This document shows, in pieces, positions 41,513 through 48,883 of a stretch of 64,000 nucleotides of DNA. The notes under the pieces are model-generated. The model was not told the DNA's origin. It worked only from the letters and a program-made list of their open reading frames with translations, and ran no database searches. A program made the translations under genes and the position numbers. Each line of letters begins with the position of its first letter. The first letter of the stretch is position 1. Source of the DNA: Pseudosporangium ferrugineum (GTDB taxonomy: Bacteria; Actinomycetota; Actinomycetes; Mycobacteriales; Micromonosporaceae); the NCBI RefSeq assembly GCF_003002065.1, contig NZ_PVZG01000004.1:372001-436000 (forward strand). The letters are read 5' to 3'.

Positions 41513-41989
41513 GTGATTCGGATTCGCGTGATTTCGTCTATTTTCATCGGTGTCTCCGCCATGGCGGTCGCCGCCTGCGGCGGCGGCGACGAGGGTGCGA
41601 CCGCCACCTTCCAGCCGCCGCCTTCCGCGCCCGCGCCCGCCAGCGCGGCTGCGGGCAAGCCGGCCGGCAGCGACAAGGAGTTGTGCGAGGCGGTGGACCA
41701 GGCGGACGTCGTCCTGACGGGCCGGATGGTGCGGGCCATGCAGGGCGGGAAGGGGCCGTCCGCCGCCGACATCAAGGACGGGCTCCTCGAGTTTGCCCAG
41801 AAGCTGAGCGCGGCGTCCGCGGGTGGTGACTCCGCGGTGGCCCGTGCGATGCGGAAGACGGCCGCCGAATCCACCGAGGTCGCTCAGGCGCCGGACCCGG
41901 CAACCGCCGGCGCCGACCCGGCCTACGAGAAGACGACCACCGACCTCGAGGCCGCCTGCCGGGCGGCCGGGGTGAAGGTCAAACTCTAG
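41513..41989 (+). CDS. Small lipoprotein of unknown function
   Basis: 158 residues from GTG. The signal MIRIRVISSIFIGVSAMAVAA ends in a lipobox (AVAAC). A Pro/Ala-rich linker follows, then a helical domain with two cysteines (SDKELCEAVDQADVVLTGRM and TDLEAACRAAGVKVKL). It resembles the short helical lipoproteins common in actinomycetes; no known domain is recognised. No ribosome-binding site is seen, and the TAGCGT hexamer 6 nt upstream indicates leaderless translation. Confidence 0.68.
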   Translation: MIRIRVISSIFIGVSAMAVAACGGGDEGATATFQPPPSAPAPASAAAGKPAGSDKELCEAVDQADVVLTGRMVRAMQGGKGPSAADIKDGLLEFAQKLSAASAGGDSAVARAMRKTAAESTEVAQAPDPATAGADPAYEKTTTDLEAACRAAGVKVKL

Positions 41990-42024
41990 GCGCCCGCCTC
42001 GCCGGACCACATGACACGGCGTCG

Positions 42025-42030
42025 TAGGCT
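42025..42030 (+). promoter_or_regulatory. Leaderless -10 element (TAGGCT) for the signal peptidase gene
   Basis: TAGGCT, six bases (cggctc), then GTG at 42037, without a ribosome-binding site. Confidence 0.55.
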
Positions 42031-42036
42031 CGGCTC

Positions 42037-42687
42037 GTGATCGATGAGCAGACCGAGAAGCCCCGCAGGTCCTTCTGGCGCGAGCTGCCGATCCTGATGG
42101 GCGTGGCGATCCTGGTCGCCGTCCTCGTGCGGACGTTCGTGCTGCAGACCTTCTTCATTCCGTCCCAGTCGATGGAGCACACGCTCAACATCTGGGACCA
42201 CGTGCTGGTCAACAAGGTCGTCTACGACGTCCGCGATCCGCACCGCGGCGAGATCATCGTCTTCGAGGCACCGTCCGAATGGCACAGTGGCACCCAGGAC
42301 GAGGATTTCATCAAGCGCATCATCGGCACCCCGGGCGACCAGGTGCAGTGCTGCGATCCGCAGGGCAGGCTGATCATCAACGGCACGGCGATCGACGAAC
42401 CCTTCATCTACCGTGACGCGGGCGGCACCCAGGATCCGGCGGCCGGCAAGCCGTTCAGCATCACCGTCCCACCCGGCCGTCTCTGGGTGATGGGCGACCA
42501 CCGCTCCGCGTCCGGCGACTCCCTCGCGCACTGGAACGAGACCGGGGACATCACCCGGTCGACGATCGCCGAGAGCTCGGTCATCGGCCGGGCCTTCACC
42601 ATCTTCTGGCCGCTGAAACGGGCGAGATGGTTGTCGGTGCCCGAGCAGTTCGACGGCGTTCCGGCCGCGCCCCGGCCGGATCACTAG
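42037..42687 (+). CDS. lepB: Signal peptidase I
   Basis: 216 residues. One N-terminal TM helix (LPILMGVAILVAVLVRTFVL) is followed by the S26 motifs in order: box B IPSQSMEHTL with nucleophile Ser45, box C around DHVLVNKVVYDVRDPHRGEIIVFE, box D FIKRIIGTPGDQV with the general base Lys93, and box E GDHRSASGDS. It removes Sec/Tat signal peptides on the outer membrane face. The window encodes many exported proteins, and genomes of this type usually have several lepB copies, so this is unlikely to be the only one. It is not next to rplS or rnhB, the usual housekeeping neighbours. Confidence 0.92.
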   Translation: MIDEQTEKPRRSFWRELPILMGVAILVAVLVRTFVLQTFFIPSQSMEHTLNIWDHVLVNKVVYDVRDPHRGEIIVFEAPSEWHSGTQDEDFIKRIIGTPGDQVQCCDPQGRLIINGTAIDEPFIYRDAGGTQDPAAGKPFSITVPPGRLWVMGDHRSASGDSLAHWNETGDITRSTIAESSVIGRAFTIFWPLKRARWLSVPEQFDGVPAAPRPDH

Positions 42688-42698
42688 GGGGCCGGGCC

Positions 42699-42902
42699 GT
42701 GACGGATGCCGAGCTCATCGCCATCGCGCGGGCGAGAGCGGCCGAGCTGGGCCGCACGTCGCTGAGCGACGCCGAGGTGGAGGTCCTCGGGCCGGAGGCG
42801 GAGGTGCTGCTGCGCGACCCGCGATACGCCCGCGGCGGTGGGCTCCTGGTGATCATCGAGACCGCCACCGGCACCGTCCTGCGGGTGATACCGCAGCTCT
42901 GA
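42699..42902 (+). CDS. Small conserved-looking hypothetical protein
   Basis: 67 residues from GTG 42699; AGGGG precedes it, and upstream in-frame codons overlap the signal peptidase gene. The N-terminal helix (DAELIAIARARAAELGRTSL) leads to an acidic middle and the beta hairpin GGGLLVIIETATGTVLRVIP. The ending resembles the last hairpin of small immunity-like or DUF-type proteins, but no family is recognised. It starts 12 bp after lepB on the same strand and may be co-transcribed. Confidence 0.55.
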   Translation: MTDAELIAIARARAAELGRTSLSDAEVEVLGPEAEVLLRDPRYARGGGLLVIIETATGTVLRVIPQL

Positions 42903-42927
42903 CGGGCGCCGCTCGCGACGGGTGGCC

Positions 42928-42933
42928 TATCGT
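42928..42933 (+). promoter_or_regulatory. Leaderless -10 element (TATCGT)
   Basis: TATCGT, six bases (cggggc), then GTG at 42940. The in-frame GTG at 42922 lies upstream of this hexamer, which is why the downstream GTG is preferred as the start. Confidence 0.5.
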
Positions 42934-42939
42934 CGGGGC

Positions 42940-44574
42940 GTGTCGCTCGCCGAAGACCTGGACGACCCGGATGACCTGACCCGGCTGCTGGCCGTGGAGA
43001 AGGCCGGCCGGGACGGTGGGCCGGAGGTCATCGGCAGGCTGCTCGACCTGGCGCTGCACGACGGTGCCGAGGTGCAGGTGGCGGGTGGCATGACCGAACG
43101 GTGGGACACCGTGAGCGACGCCGCGGCGGGAGCCCTGGCGGCCGTCCTGCGCCGGCACCCGCCCGCCGGCCCGCGGATCGGCCGGGCCGTCGCCGACCTG
43201 ACGGAGAACGACGACCGCGTCGCCCGGCTGCTGCACTGCCTCGGCGCCGACGCCGAGCCGCTGCGCCGCGAGCTGGAGACGAGCAGCGAGGAACGGCTCC
43301 GGCTGCGGGCGCTGCGGGCAGTCCGTCCCTCCGACCGGACCGTGGAGTTCGGCCGCCGCTTCCTCGCCGACCCCTCGCCGCTCGTCCGGCTCGAGGCGCT
43401 GCGTGGAAGTTCCCGGTTCGCTCCGGAGGACGCGCAGCGGGCACTGTCCGACGTGAACGCGGAGGTACGCCTGGCCGCGGTTCGCAAGATGCAGTGGCGG
43501 GACACACCGGCGTTCCTCGCCGGGGCGCGCGTCGAGACCGTTCGCGAGATCCGCGAGCAGTACGTGCGGGCGCTGGTCGACCTCCCGCTGACCGACGACG
43601 TGTTCGCCGCCCTGCTGGGTTACCTCGCCGACGACGGCTGGGCAGGGCGGACGGCGGCCCGGCGCCTGCGCCTGATCGACAGCCCCGGGGTCGTCGCGGC
43701 GGTCGCCTCCCGGATCCTGGTCGTCGACGACGAGGCGCACCTGGCGGACCTCGCCGGGTTCCCGCACCTGCTCGAGTACGCGCCCGAACTGGTGGAGCCC
43801 CTTCACCGGCTGCACCGCGGCGCGACGGACGGCGAACTGCTCGGCGTACTCGGCCGGCTGCCGCAGCGGTCCGCGTACCCCCTGGAAGACCCGGCGGACG
43901 GCCTGGACCCGGTGCAGCAGGCCCGGCTTCTCCGCGCCGTGCTGGGCTGGGCGCACTGCTTCCTGGAGCCGGGCGGCGGCGGGGAATCGGACGGCCTGGC
44001 GGCGTGGCTGGCGGCGCCGGACGACCGCACCGCCGCGGAGTGGATCACCGAGCACGACTGGTTCGGCACCGGGCCGGCCGCCGGCCTGCTGCACGCGGCC
44101 GTCGACGGCGACCTGCGGCGCGCCCTCGACGTCGACCTCGGCTCCGAGCTGCTGCCGCTGGCGTACGTGTTCACGGCCCGGCAGATCCGCGCCGGCGTGG
44201 ACCCCCTGCCGCCGGGACCGCTGAGCCGCCTGCTGACCGAGGGCCCCGAGCTGCTGCGGGTACGCCTCCACAGAGGCCGGACCGTCGTCCTCCGGCTGCA
44301 CGGCTCGGCTGCCGTCGGCCCGCGCCTCACCCCGGCGGACGCGTTGCTGCACGCGCCGTGCCCGGGTTGCGGCACCTCGACGCGGTTGCGGGGCTCACCG
44401 GGGTGGACGTACCGCGACGAGGACAGGGTGCGCGAGGTCGAGGACGGTTACGCGGCCACGCTGGCCGGCGCCTGCCCGGCCTGCGCCGCGCCGATGCGGA
44501 CGGAGGTGCTGGTGTCGGTGACGGAGGGACGCTTCGACGGCCCGCGCACGATCAGCTGGGACGCCCGGTCATGA
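42940..44574 (+). CDS. Helical-repeat protein with C-terminal zinc ribbon
   Basis: 544 residues. The first 250 residues have HEAT-like helix pairs (SEERLRLRALRAVRPSDRTV, PSPLVRLEALRGSSRFAPED, NAEVRLAAVRKMQWRDTPAF), giving a solenoid. The C-terminal 100 residues contain HAPCPGCGTSTRL and GACPACAAPM, two CX2C pairs about 45 residues apart, a probable zinc ribbon. No signal peptide or enzymatic motif is seen, so it should be a cytoplasmic binding or scaffold protein. Its stop overlaps the next ATG as ATGA, tying it to a small membrane protein. An alternative GTG start lies six codons upstream (42922). Confidence 0.66.
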   Translation: MSLAEDLDDPDDLTRLLAVEKAGRDGGPEVIGRLLDLALHDGAEVQVAGGMTERWDTVSDAAAGALAAVLRRHPPAGPRIGRAVADLTENDDRVARLLHCLGADAEPLRRELETSSEERLRLRALRAVRPSDRTVEFGRRFLADPSPLVRLEALRGSSRFAPEDAQRALSDVNAEVRLAAVRKMQWRDTPAFLAGARVETVREIREQYVRALVDLPLTDDVFAALLGYLADDGWAGRTAARRLRLIDSPGVVAAVASRILVVDDEAHLADLAGFPHLLEYAPELVEPLHRLHRGATDGELLGVLGRLPQRSAYPLEDPADGLDPVQQARLLRAVLGWAHCFLEPGGGGESDGLAAWLAAPDDRTAAEWITEHDWFGTGPAAGLLHAAVDGDLRRALDVDLGSELLPLAYVFTARQIRAGVDPLPPGPLSRLLTEGPELLRVRLHRGRTVVLRLHGSAAVGPRLTPADALLHAPCPGCGTSTRLRGSPGWTYRDEDRVREVEDGYAATLAGACPACAAPMRTEVLVSVTEGRFDGPRTISWDARS

Positions 44575-45011
44575 GGGTGGTCGCGGGTGTCGCGCTCCTC
44601 GCGATCGGGGCCACGCTGACGGCCGGAGGGGCCGGGTGGCCGGAGGGCCGGATCACGGCGATCGCCGTGGCCGTCCTCACGATCGCCGCCGGCTGCGCCA
44701 CCCTCGCCACCCGGATCACCCTGTTCGCGGTCGCGGTCTGGGGTGCCGGGTGGGTCGCGCTGGCCGGCGGCATCGCGGCCGGTGAGTGGGTGGCGACGGC
44801 CGGCGGCGCGGTCGCGGTGGTGGCGGGCGGGACGGCGTTCGCGACGAGCAACTACGTGACCTGGTTCGGCGTGGCGTTGCTGGGCGACGCGCTGGCGCTG
44901 GGCGCGATCGCCTGGTGGGCCTGGGGCACGGGAGGCGTCGTCGCCGCGGCGGGAGCGGCCGCCTGCGCCGTCGCGTCGGCGGCGTACGGCGTGGCCGGCT
45001 TGCGCTCGTGA
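44571..45011 (+). CDS. Small multi-pass membrane protein of unknown function
   Basis: 146 residues, nearly all Ala/Gly/Val-rich hydrophobic segments; four or five TM helices are likely (VVAGVALLAIGATLTAGG, ITAIAVAVLTIAAGCATL, LFAVAVWGAGWVALAGG, VATAGGAVAVVAGGTAF, WFGVALLGDALALGAIAWW). No charged motif suggests transport or catalysis. It begins in the ATGA overlap with the solenoid/zinc-ribbon gene, so the two are translated together, and an association at the membrane is plausible. Confidence 0.62.
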   Translation: MRVVAGVALLAIGATLTAGGAGWPEGRITAIAVAVLTIAAGCATLATRITLFAVAVWGAGWVALAGGIAAGEWVATAGGAVAVVAGGTAFATSNYVTWFGVALLGDALALGAIAWWAWGTGGVVAAAGAAACAVASAAYGVAGLRS

Positions 45012-45054
45012 CCCTCCCGGCCGCGCCACCGGCGCCTCCCGAAGGGGTCCGGGT

Positions 45055-45660
45055 TCAGAGGGCGCCCAGCGCGGTGAAGGCCTCCTCGGCCTGCTGACGC
45101 ATCGCCGGCACGAGCGGCCGCACCGGCTCGGGCAGCCCCGCGGTGAGGATCGTGAACTCGGCCGGGGTGGCGAGGCGGGCGAAGAAGCCGATGTTCAGGT
45201 ACGCGGCCTCGGTCGGAGCGGTCGCCATGACGCGGGTGGCGAACTCGTCCCACGCCTCGGCGGTCACATGGTCGCGCAGCGCCGGCAACAGCACCGGTTC
45301 CTCGTGGTCCAGGTGCCGGTGGACGATCACACGGACCAGCTCGGCCGCTCCGGCGAGCTCGTCGCTGCCGAGGGGTGCTTCCGCGAGCCGGTCGAGCGCC
45401 TTGTCGAGCTCCGCGTGCTCGCCGGACAGGTCCGCCAGGGGTGCGGCGGTTCCCGGTGCGATCCGCTCGATCATCGGCCACAACAGGTCGTCCTCGGACT
45501 CGTGGTGATGGCGCAGATTCTTCTCCAGGAACACTCGCAGCTCGTCGACGCGCACGGTATCGGCGGAGGGGTTGCGCGCGGCGGTCGCCAGCATCGTGGT
45601 GCCCATGCGATGCATTTCGTGGACGATGCGCGTTTCGATTACGGCCTTGGATTCGATCAT
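45055..45660 (-). CDS. Hemerythrin-like (HHE) domain protein
   Basis: 201 residues. The HHE ligand pattern of a diiron four-helix bundle is visible: VIETRIVHEMHRMG, VFLEKNLRHHHESEDDLLWP, LSGEHAELDKALDRL and VRVIVHRHLDHEEPVLLPAL. This is the classical bacterial hemerythrin-like form that binds O2, NO or iron and protects against oxidative or nitrosative stress. The C-terminal 60 residues form an extra helical extension. The upstream region is more AT-rich than the surroundings, consistent with a promoter. It is cytoplasmic, with no signal. Confidence 0.87.
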   Translation of the reverse strand: MIESKAVIETRIVHEMHRMGTTMLATAARNPSADTVRVDELRVFLEKNLRHHHESEDDLLWPMIERIAPGTAAPLADLSGEHAELDKALDRLAEAPLGSDELAGAAELVRVIVHRHLDHEEPVLLPALRDHVTAEAWDEFATRVMATAPTEAAYLNIGFFARLATPAEFTILTAGLPEPVRPLVPAMRQQAEEAFTALGAL

Positions 45661-45880
45661 GCGGCGAAACTATCGATCACATTGTGCCGCAGTCAATGAA
45701 TCATGATGTGTTCAGAATTACGTGGAACCTTCCTCACTTCGTGAACCGAGAGGGACCAATAAACGTCCACGCCCGTCACCATGCCGACGGCCAGGCAAAA
45801 CGTCGACGGCTGAGCCTATATCGCGGCACACCGCGGCAATGTCCGGACAATTGACGCGGGCGGCCCTGCCCGGTGGAAGA

Positions 45881-45898
45881 AAGCGATCGGGAGCGCTT
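45881..45898 (-). terminator. Weak hairpin after the alpha/beta hydrolase gene
   Basis: On the minus strand AAGCG...CGCTT pairs around an 8-nt loop and runs into TTCTT, overlapping the hydrolase stop codon. The rest of the 236-bp gap (45661-45896) holds a 10-bp palindrome TGTCCGGACA (45840-45849) and no gene I can support. Confidence 0.4.
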
Positions 45899-47072
45899 AT
45901 TTTCGATCCAGGAGCCATTTATGGATCTGCTCCGCCGCCAGCGCGATTCCCGTCGGGCCACCGGGCTTCATCGCCTGGCCGAAATGCTGCCCGGCCACCC
46001 GTACGTGCGTCTTGTCGGTGGCCGCCAGGGCCGCGTGCATCGCCGAGGCGTCGGCCGGGAAGCAGGCCTGGTCGCCGGTGAGCTCGATCAGCAGCGTCGG
46101 CGTGACCACGCCGGTGACGTTGCGGACGAAGTTGGCCCGTGAATGGTTCGCCGACCAGGTCGACAGCCAGGACGCCGGCGTGACGACCCGGGCGAAGCCC
46201 GGCAGCTGGTAGTTCCCGCGGTGCGGGCGGCGGCCGAACAGGGAGCCGTACAGCCGCTCGTTGGGGTCGATCGAGAGGTCGACCGAGCGGAGGTCGGCGT
46301 CGGTGCGGTAGATCGGGATCACGGGGACGGTGTCGGCGGCACGCCGGCTCGCCGGATCGGCGGCGTGCTCTTCCGCCGCGCGCCGCGCCTCCACGTGGGC
46401 GAGCGCGACCGCGTCGATGCGCCGGATCCGCGCGCGCTGACCCGCGCGGTAGCGCTCGACGAACTCCGGCGAGTAGCGCGCCTGCTCCGGTGGCTCCCGG
46501 AACCCGTTGGCGGGGTCGAACGGGTCCAGGCCCGGGTCGACCGACAGCGGGTCGCTCTCGTCGGTGACCGACGCGTCGATCAGGCGCTCGAGCAGAACCC
46601 CCTGGCCGGGGTGCGGCGCCAGGAAGATGGTCAGGTCCGGGACCGGCATGGTCGCGCCGGGCAGATCCACGGGTACGCCCGACGGCGACGCCGTGTACCG
46701 CTCCCGCGGCGGGGTCAGCGCCTGCTGCTGGTAGTACGCGTACAGGGTGCCCCCGCCGGAATGCCCGAGCGTGATCGTGGTCCCGAATCCGCGCTCCGCG
46801 ACGAAGGACTGCCCGGCCGCCACGTCGAGCAGGGTCTGCTCGTGCACCAGGGCGAGGTCGTTGTTCACCGAACGCGAGCCCTGGGTCCACACCGAGACGC
46901 CCTCGGCCAGCAACGAGGGGATCAACGGGTGGTGGGTCACGTCCTGGCGCGGGTGCATGATGGACACGACGGGGCCCCGGCCGTCGCCGGCCGTCCGCAG
47001 GACTCCCGCGATCCGCGCGCCGTCCGCCGTCTTCAGCTCGTGCGTCGTGACCCGCACCTCCGGGGTGCTCAT
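45897..47072 (-). CDS. Alpha/beta hydrolase of the TetR-linked catabolic cluster
   Basis: 391 residues from ATG 47072, which overlaps the previous stop as ATGA. No signal peptide. The fold shows GPVVSIMHPRQDVTHHP near the oxyanion loop, LGHSGGGTLYAYYQQQ as nucleophile elbow (GHSGG), LLIELTGDQACFPAD as the acid region and VRVAGQHFGQAMKPGG with the final His. It is longer than simple esterases because of a lid of about 130 residues with charged helices (VERYRAGQRARIRRIDAVAL). It probably hydrolyses a ring-fission product, amide or ester in the pathway. It is the last gene of the four-gene minus-strand unit. Confidence 0.82.
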   Translation of the reverse strand: MSTPEVRVTTHELKTADGARIAGVLRTAGDGRGPVVSIMHPRQDVTHHPLIPSLLAEGVSVWTQGSRSVNNDLALVHEQTLLDVAAGQSFVAERGFGTTITLGHSGGGTLYAYYQQQALTPPRERYTASPSGVPVDLPGATMPVPDLTIFLAPHPGQGVLLERLIDASVTDESDPLSVDPGLDPFDPANGFREPPEQARYSPEFVERYRAGQRARIRRIDAVALAHVEARRAAEEHAADPASRRAADTVPVIPIYRTDADLRSVDLSIDPNERLYGSLFGRRPHRGNYQLPGFARVVTPASWLSTWSANHSRANFVRNVTGVVTPTLLIELTGDQACFPADASAMHAALAATDKTHVRVAGQHFGQAMKPGGPTGIALAAEQIHKWLLDRK

Positions 47073-47314
47073 GACGCCTCGACGCGCAGGGCGTTCTTGT
47101 CCCACTGCACGACGCGGCCGGCGGCCAGGCCCGCGAGACAGCTGTACCAGACGGCGTGGCGACACCCGGTCTCGCGGCGGTCGATGACGATCGGCGCGCT
47201 GCTGGACAGCCGCGTGTACGGGCCGACGGCCCGGACGGCGACCCGGTCGTCGCGGGAAGCCACCTCCACGACGGGCCGGTTCTCGGGGACGTCCAGGACG
47301 TAGACGGTCGGCAT
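47069..47314 (-). CDS. 81-residue protein of unknown function in the catabolic operon
   Basis: Starts at ATG 47314, sharing bases with the previous stop (TGATG), and ends in ATGA with the hydrolase gene, so it is certainly part of the operon. The sequence is beta-rich (TVYVLDVPENRPVVEVASRD, RVAVRAVGPYTRLSS, IVIDRRETGCRHAVWYSCLA, GRVVQWDKNALRVEA) with two cysteines eight residues apart. No family is recognised. Its place between a VOC protein and a hydrolase suggests an accessory subunit or small binding protein of the same pathway. Confidence 0.72.
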   Translation of the reverse strand: MPTVYVLDVPENRPVVEVASRDDRVAVRAVGPYTRLSSSAPIVIDRRETGCRHAVWYSCLAGLAAGRVVQWDKNALRVEAS

Positions 47315-47958
47315 CACCGGACTCGCTCGGGGGTGGGGAGCGGGTCCCGGTCCTCGGCGTGGGCGACGATCAGCTCGGCCTTGCGCCGCAGCAGCGCGTC
47401 GAGCGTGAGGTCGCCGGCGTCGGCGATGTCGAGGAGGGCCTGGACGGAGAGCGCGGCGTCGTGGTCCTCCTGCGGCGTGACCGGACGCAGCGCGCGGGTG
47501 ATCTCGAGCAGGTAGCCGTTGGGGTCGTGGGTGTAGATGGACTCGATCGTCTCGTGCTGGACGCGCAGCTCCGTCGGCCAGTCGCTCAGGTCGAGCCGGT
47601 GCTGGTACTCGTTGAGGTGCTCCGCGGACTCCACGTGGATGGCCAGGTGGCGGGACGCGATGTAGAACGACGGCATCTCGTCGTTGAAGCGGGCGAAGGC
47701 GTCCCCGCGTGCCGAGACCATGGGCGGTTCGAAACCGAAGTAGTGGAAGAACGCGATCCGGTCGTCGTTGCCGATGTCGAAGAAGAAGTGCACGAAGTCG
47801 GGGTGCTTCTCCGGCCCCCAGCCGGCGGCGCAGATGGAGTGGACGACCGGGAAGCCGAGCACGTCGCGGTAGAAGCGGATGGTTCCGGCGGGGTCGAGGG
47901 TCGGGAAGGCCGCGTGGTCGACGCCTCTGGCGAGATGGGGCAGCGGTGCGGTGGGCAT
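47314..47958 (-). CDS. VOC protein (extradiol dioxygenase-like) of the catabolic cluster
   Basis: 214 residues; AAGGAG stands at the right distance from ATG 47958. It has the two-module VOC fold of type I extradiol dioxygenases and glyoxalases: GVDHAAFPTLDPAGTIRFYR with a first His ligand, SRHLAIHVESAEHLNEYQH with the second, and THDPNGYLLEITRALRP with the terminal Glu, the complete 2-His-1-Glu metal triad. A helical extension (ALSVQALLDIADAGDLTLDA) ends the protein. Ring-cleavage or another metal-dependent lyase/isomerase reaction is likely; ring-cleavage would fit the neighbouring maleate-isomerase-like gene. Confidence 0.82.
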   Translation of the reverse strand: MPTAPLPHLARGVDHAAFPTLDPAGTIRFYRDVLGFPVVHSICAAGWGPEKHPDFVHFFFDIGNDDRIAFFHYFGFEPPMVSARGDAFARFNDEMPSFYIASRHLAIHVESAEHLNEYQHRLDLSDWPTELRVQHETIESIYTHDPNGYLLEITRALRPVTPQEDHDAALSVQALLDIADAGDLTLDALLRRKAELIVAHAEDRDPLPTPERVR

Positions 47959-47986
47959 GGCGGGGCTCCTTTCGTCGGTGCGCCGG

Positions 47987-48730
47987 TCAGCTGTACGAAC
48001 CCGACAGCAGGCTCCCGGCGCCGGGGAGCTTGGTGGGGAGGCCGAGACCGCGCAGGATGCCGAAGGCTCCCGCGGTCGCGGCGGAGATGACGGGGATCCC
48101 CAGCTCGTCCTCGGCCGGGGCGATGAGGGAGAGCGAGGGCATCTGGACGCAGGCGGACAGCACGACCGCATCCACGCCCGCCAGGTCGAGGTCCCGGGCG
48201 GAGGCCATGACCCGGTCGCCGGGGATGCACCCGACCTCGCGGTTGTCCTCCACCTCGAGGGCCCGCCAGTCGGACACCTCGAAGTCCTCGGCGCTCAGGT
48301 AGCCGACGACCTTGCGGGCCAGCGGGCGCAGGTACGGCGTCACCAGCGCGATCCGGCGGGCACCGAGCGCCCGCAGGGCCTCCACCAGCGCTCCGGCGCT
48401 CGATCGGATCCTGGCCGCCGATCCGCCGGTGGCGAGCTGCTCGGCGATCAGGCCCTCGGCGCGCCGGTGCTCCCCCGGCTCGCCGGCCATGAGAGCGACC
48501 AGGCACGCGTAGAGGATGACGTCCGGCGAAGCGTCGGCGATCTCGATGACACAGCGCTCACGCTGGACGTTCATGGCCCGGAGCCCGGCCGGGGTCACCG
48601 CGGTCATCCGCATGCGGGAGGAGTGGAACGTGAACTCGGCGTCGGCGCTCGACCGCAGCAGCGCCGGCAGCTCCGTCTCGACGGTCACGTTGGAGCTCGG
48701 AACGATCAGGCCGATCCTGTACGAGTCCAT
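47987..48730 (-). CDS. Maleate cis-trans isomerase / Asp-Glu racemase superfamily protein
   Basis: 247 residues. The N-terminus RIGLIVPSSNVTVETELPAL is typical of maleate isomerases, and the two catalytic cysteines of the superfamily lie in DVILYACLVALMAG and AVVLSACVQMPSLS. AIALVTPYLRPLARK-like and IPVISAATAGAFGILR segments complete the pseudo-symmetric fold. Maleate isomerases convert maleate to fumarate, as in nicotinate degradation; arylmalonate decarboxylase and hydantoin racemase are near relatives. First gene of the minus-strand operon; its upstream region holds the CGTCAAATAATTG motif shared with the GMC gene. Confidence 0.83.
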   Translation of the reverse strand: MDSYRIGLIVPSSNVTVETELPALLRSSADAEFTFHSSRMRMTAVTPAGLRAMNVQRERCVIEIADASPDVILYACLVALMAGEPGEHRRAEGLIAEQLATGGSAARIRSSAGALVEALRALGARRIALVTPYLRPLARKVVGYLSAEDFEVSDWRALEVEDNREVGCIPGDRVMASARDLDLAGVDAVVLSACVQMPSLSLIAPAEDELGIPVISAATAGAFGILRGLGLPTKLPGAGSLLSGSYS

Positions 48731-48795
48731 CCTGGCGCCGTTCCTCTCGTGTCCGACGGGCGTACCGCCTTCGCAGCCTCGACTCTAACGCACCC

Positions 48796-48809
48796 GTCAA
48801 ATAATTGGC
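48796..48809. promoter_or_regulatory. Shared TetR-type operator, copy 1
   Basis: GTCAAATAATTGGC fits GNCAANTANTTGNC, a near-palindrome that recurs at 54934-54947. It is 75 bp before the ligase start and 65 bp before the divergent isomerase start, so it can control both operons. Confidence 0.6.
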
Positions 48810-48883
48810 ACTATGGTAGAACTCTCCATCGGAACGTCCCGCGCGCCCGCGCCGGGACCGGAGCGAAGCAGGCGGAGGCGGCC

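Noticed and set aside
45661..45896. A small gene in the AT-richer gap before the hemerythrin gene
   Set aside because: Short frames there have no ribosome-binding site and no plausible protein pattern; promoter DNA is the better reading.
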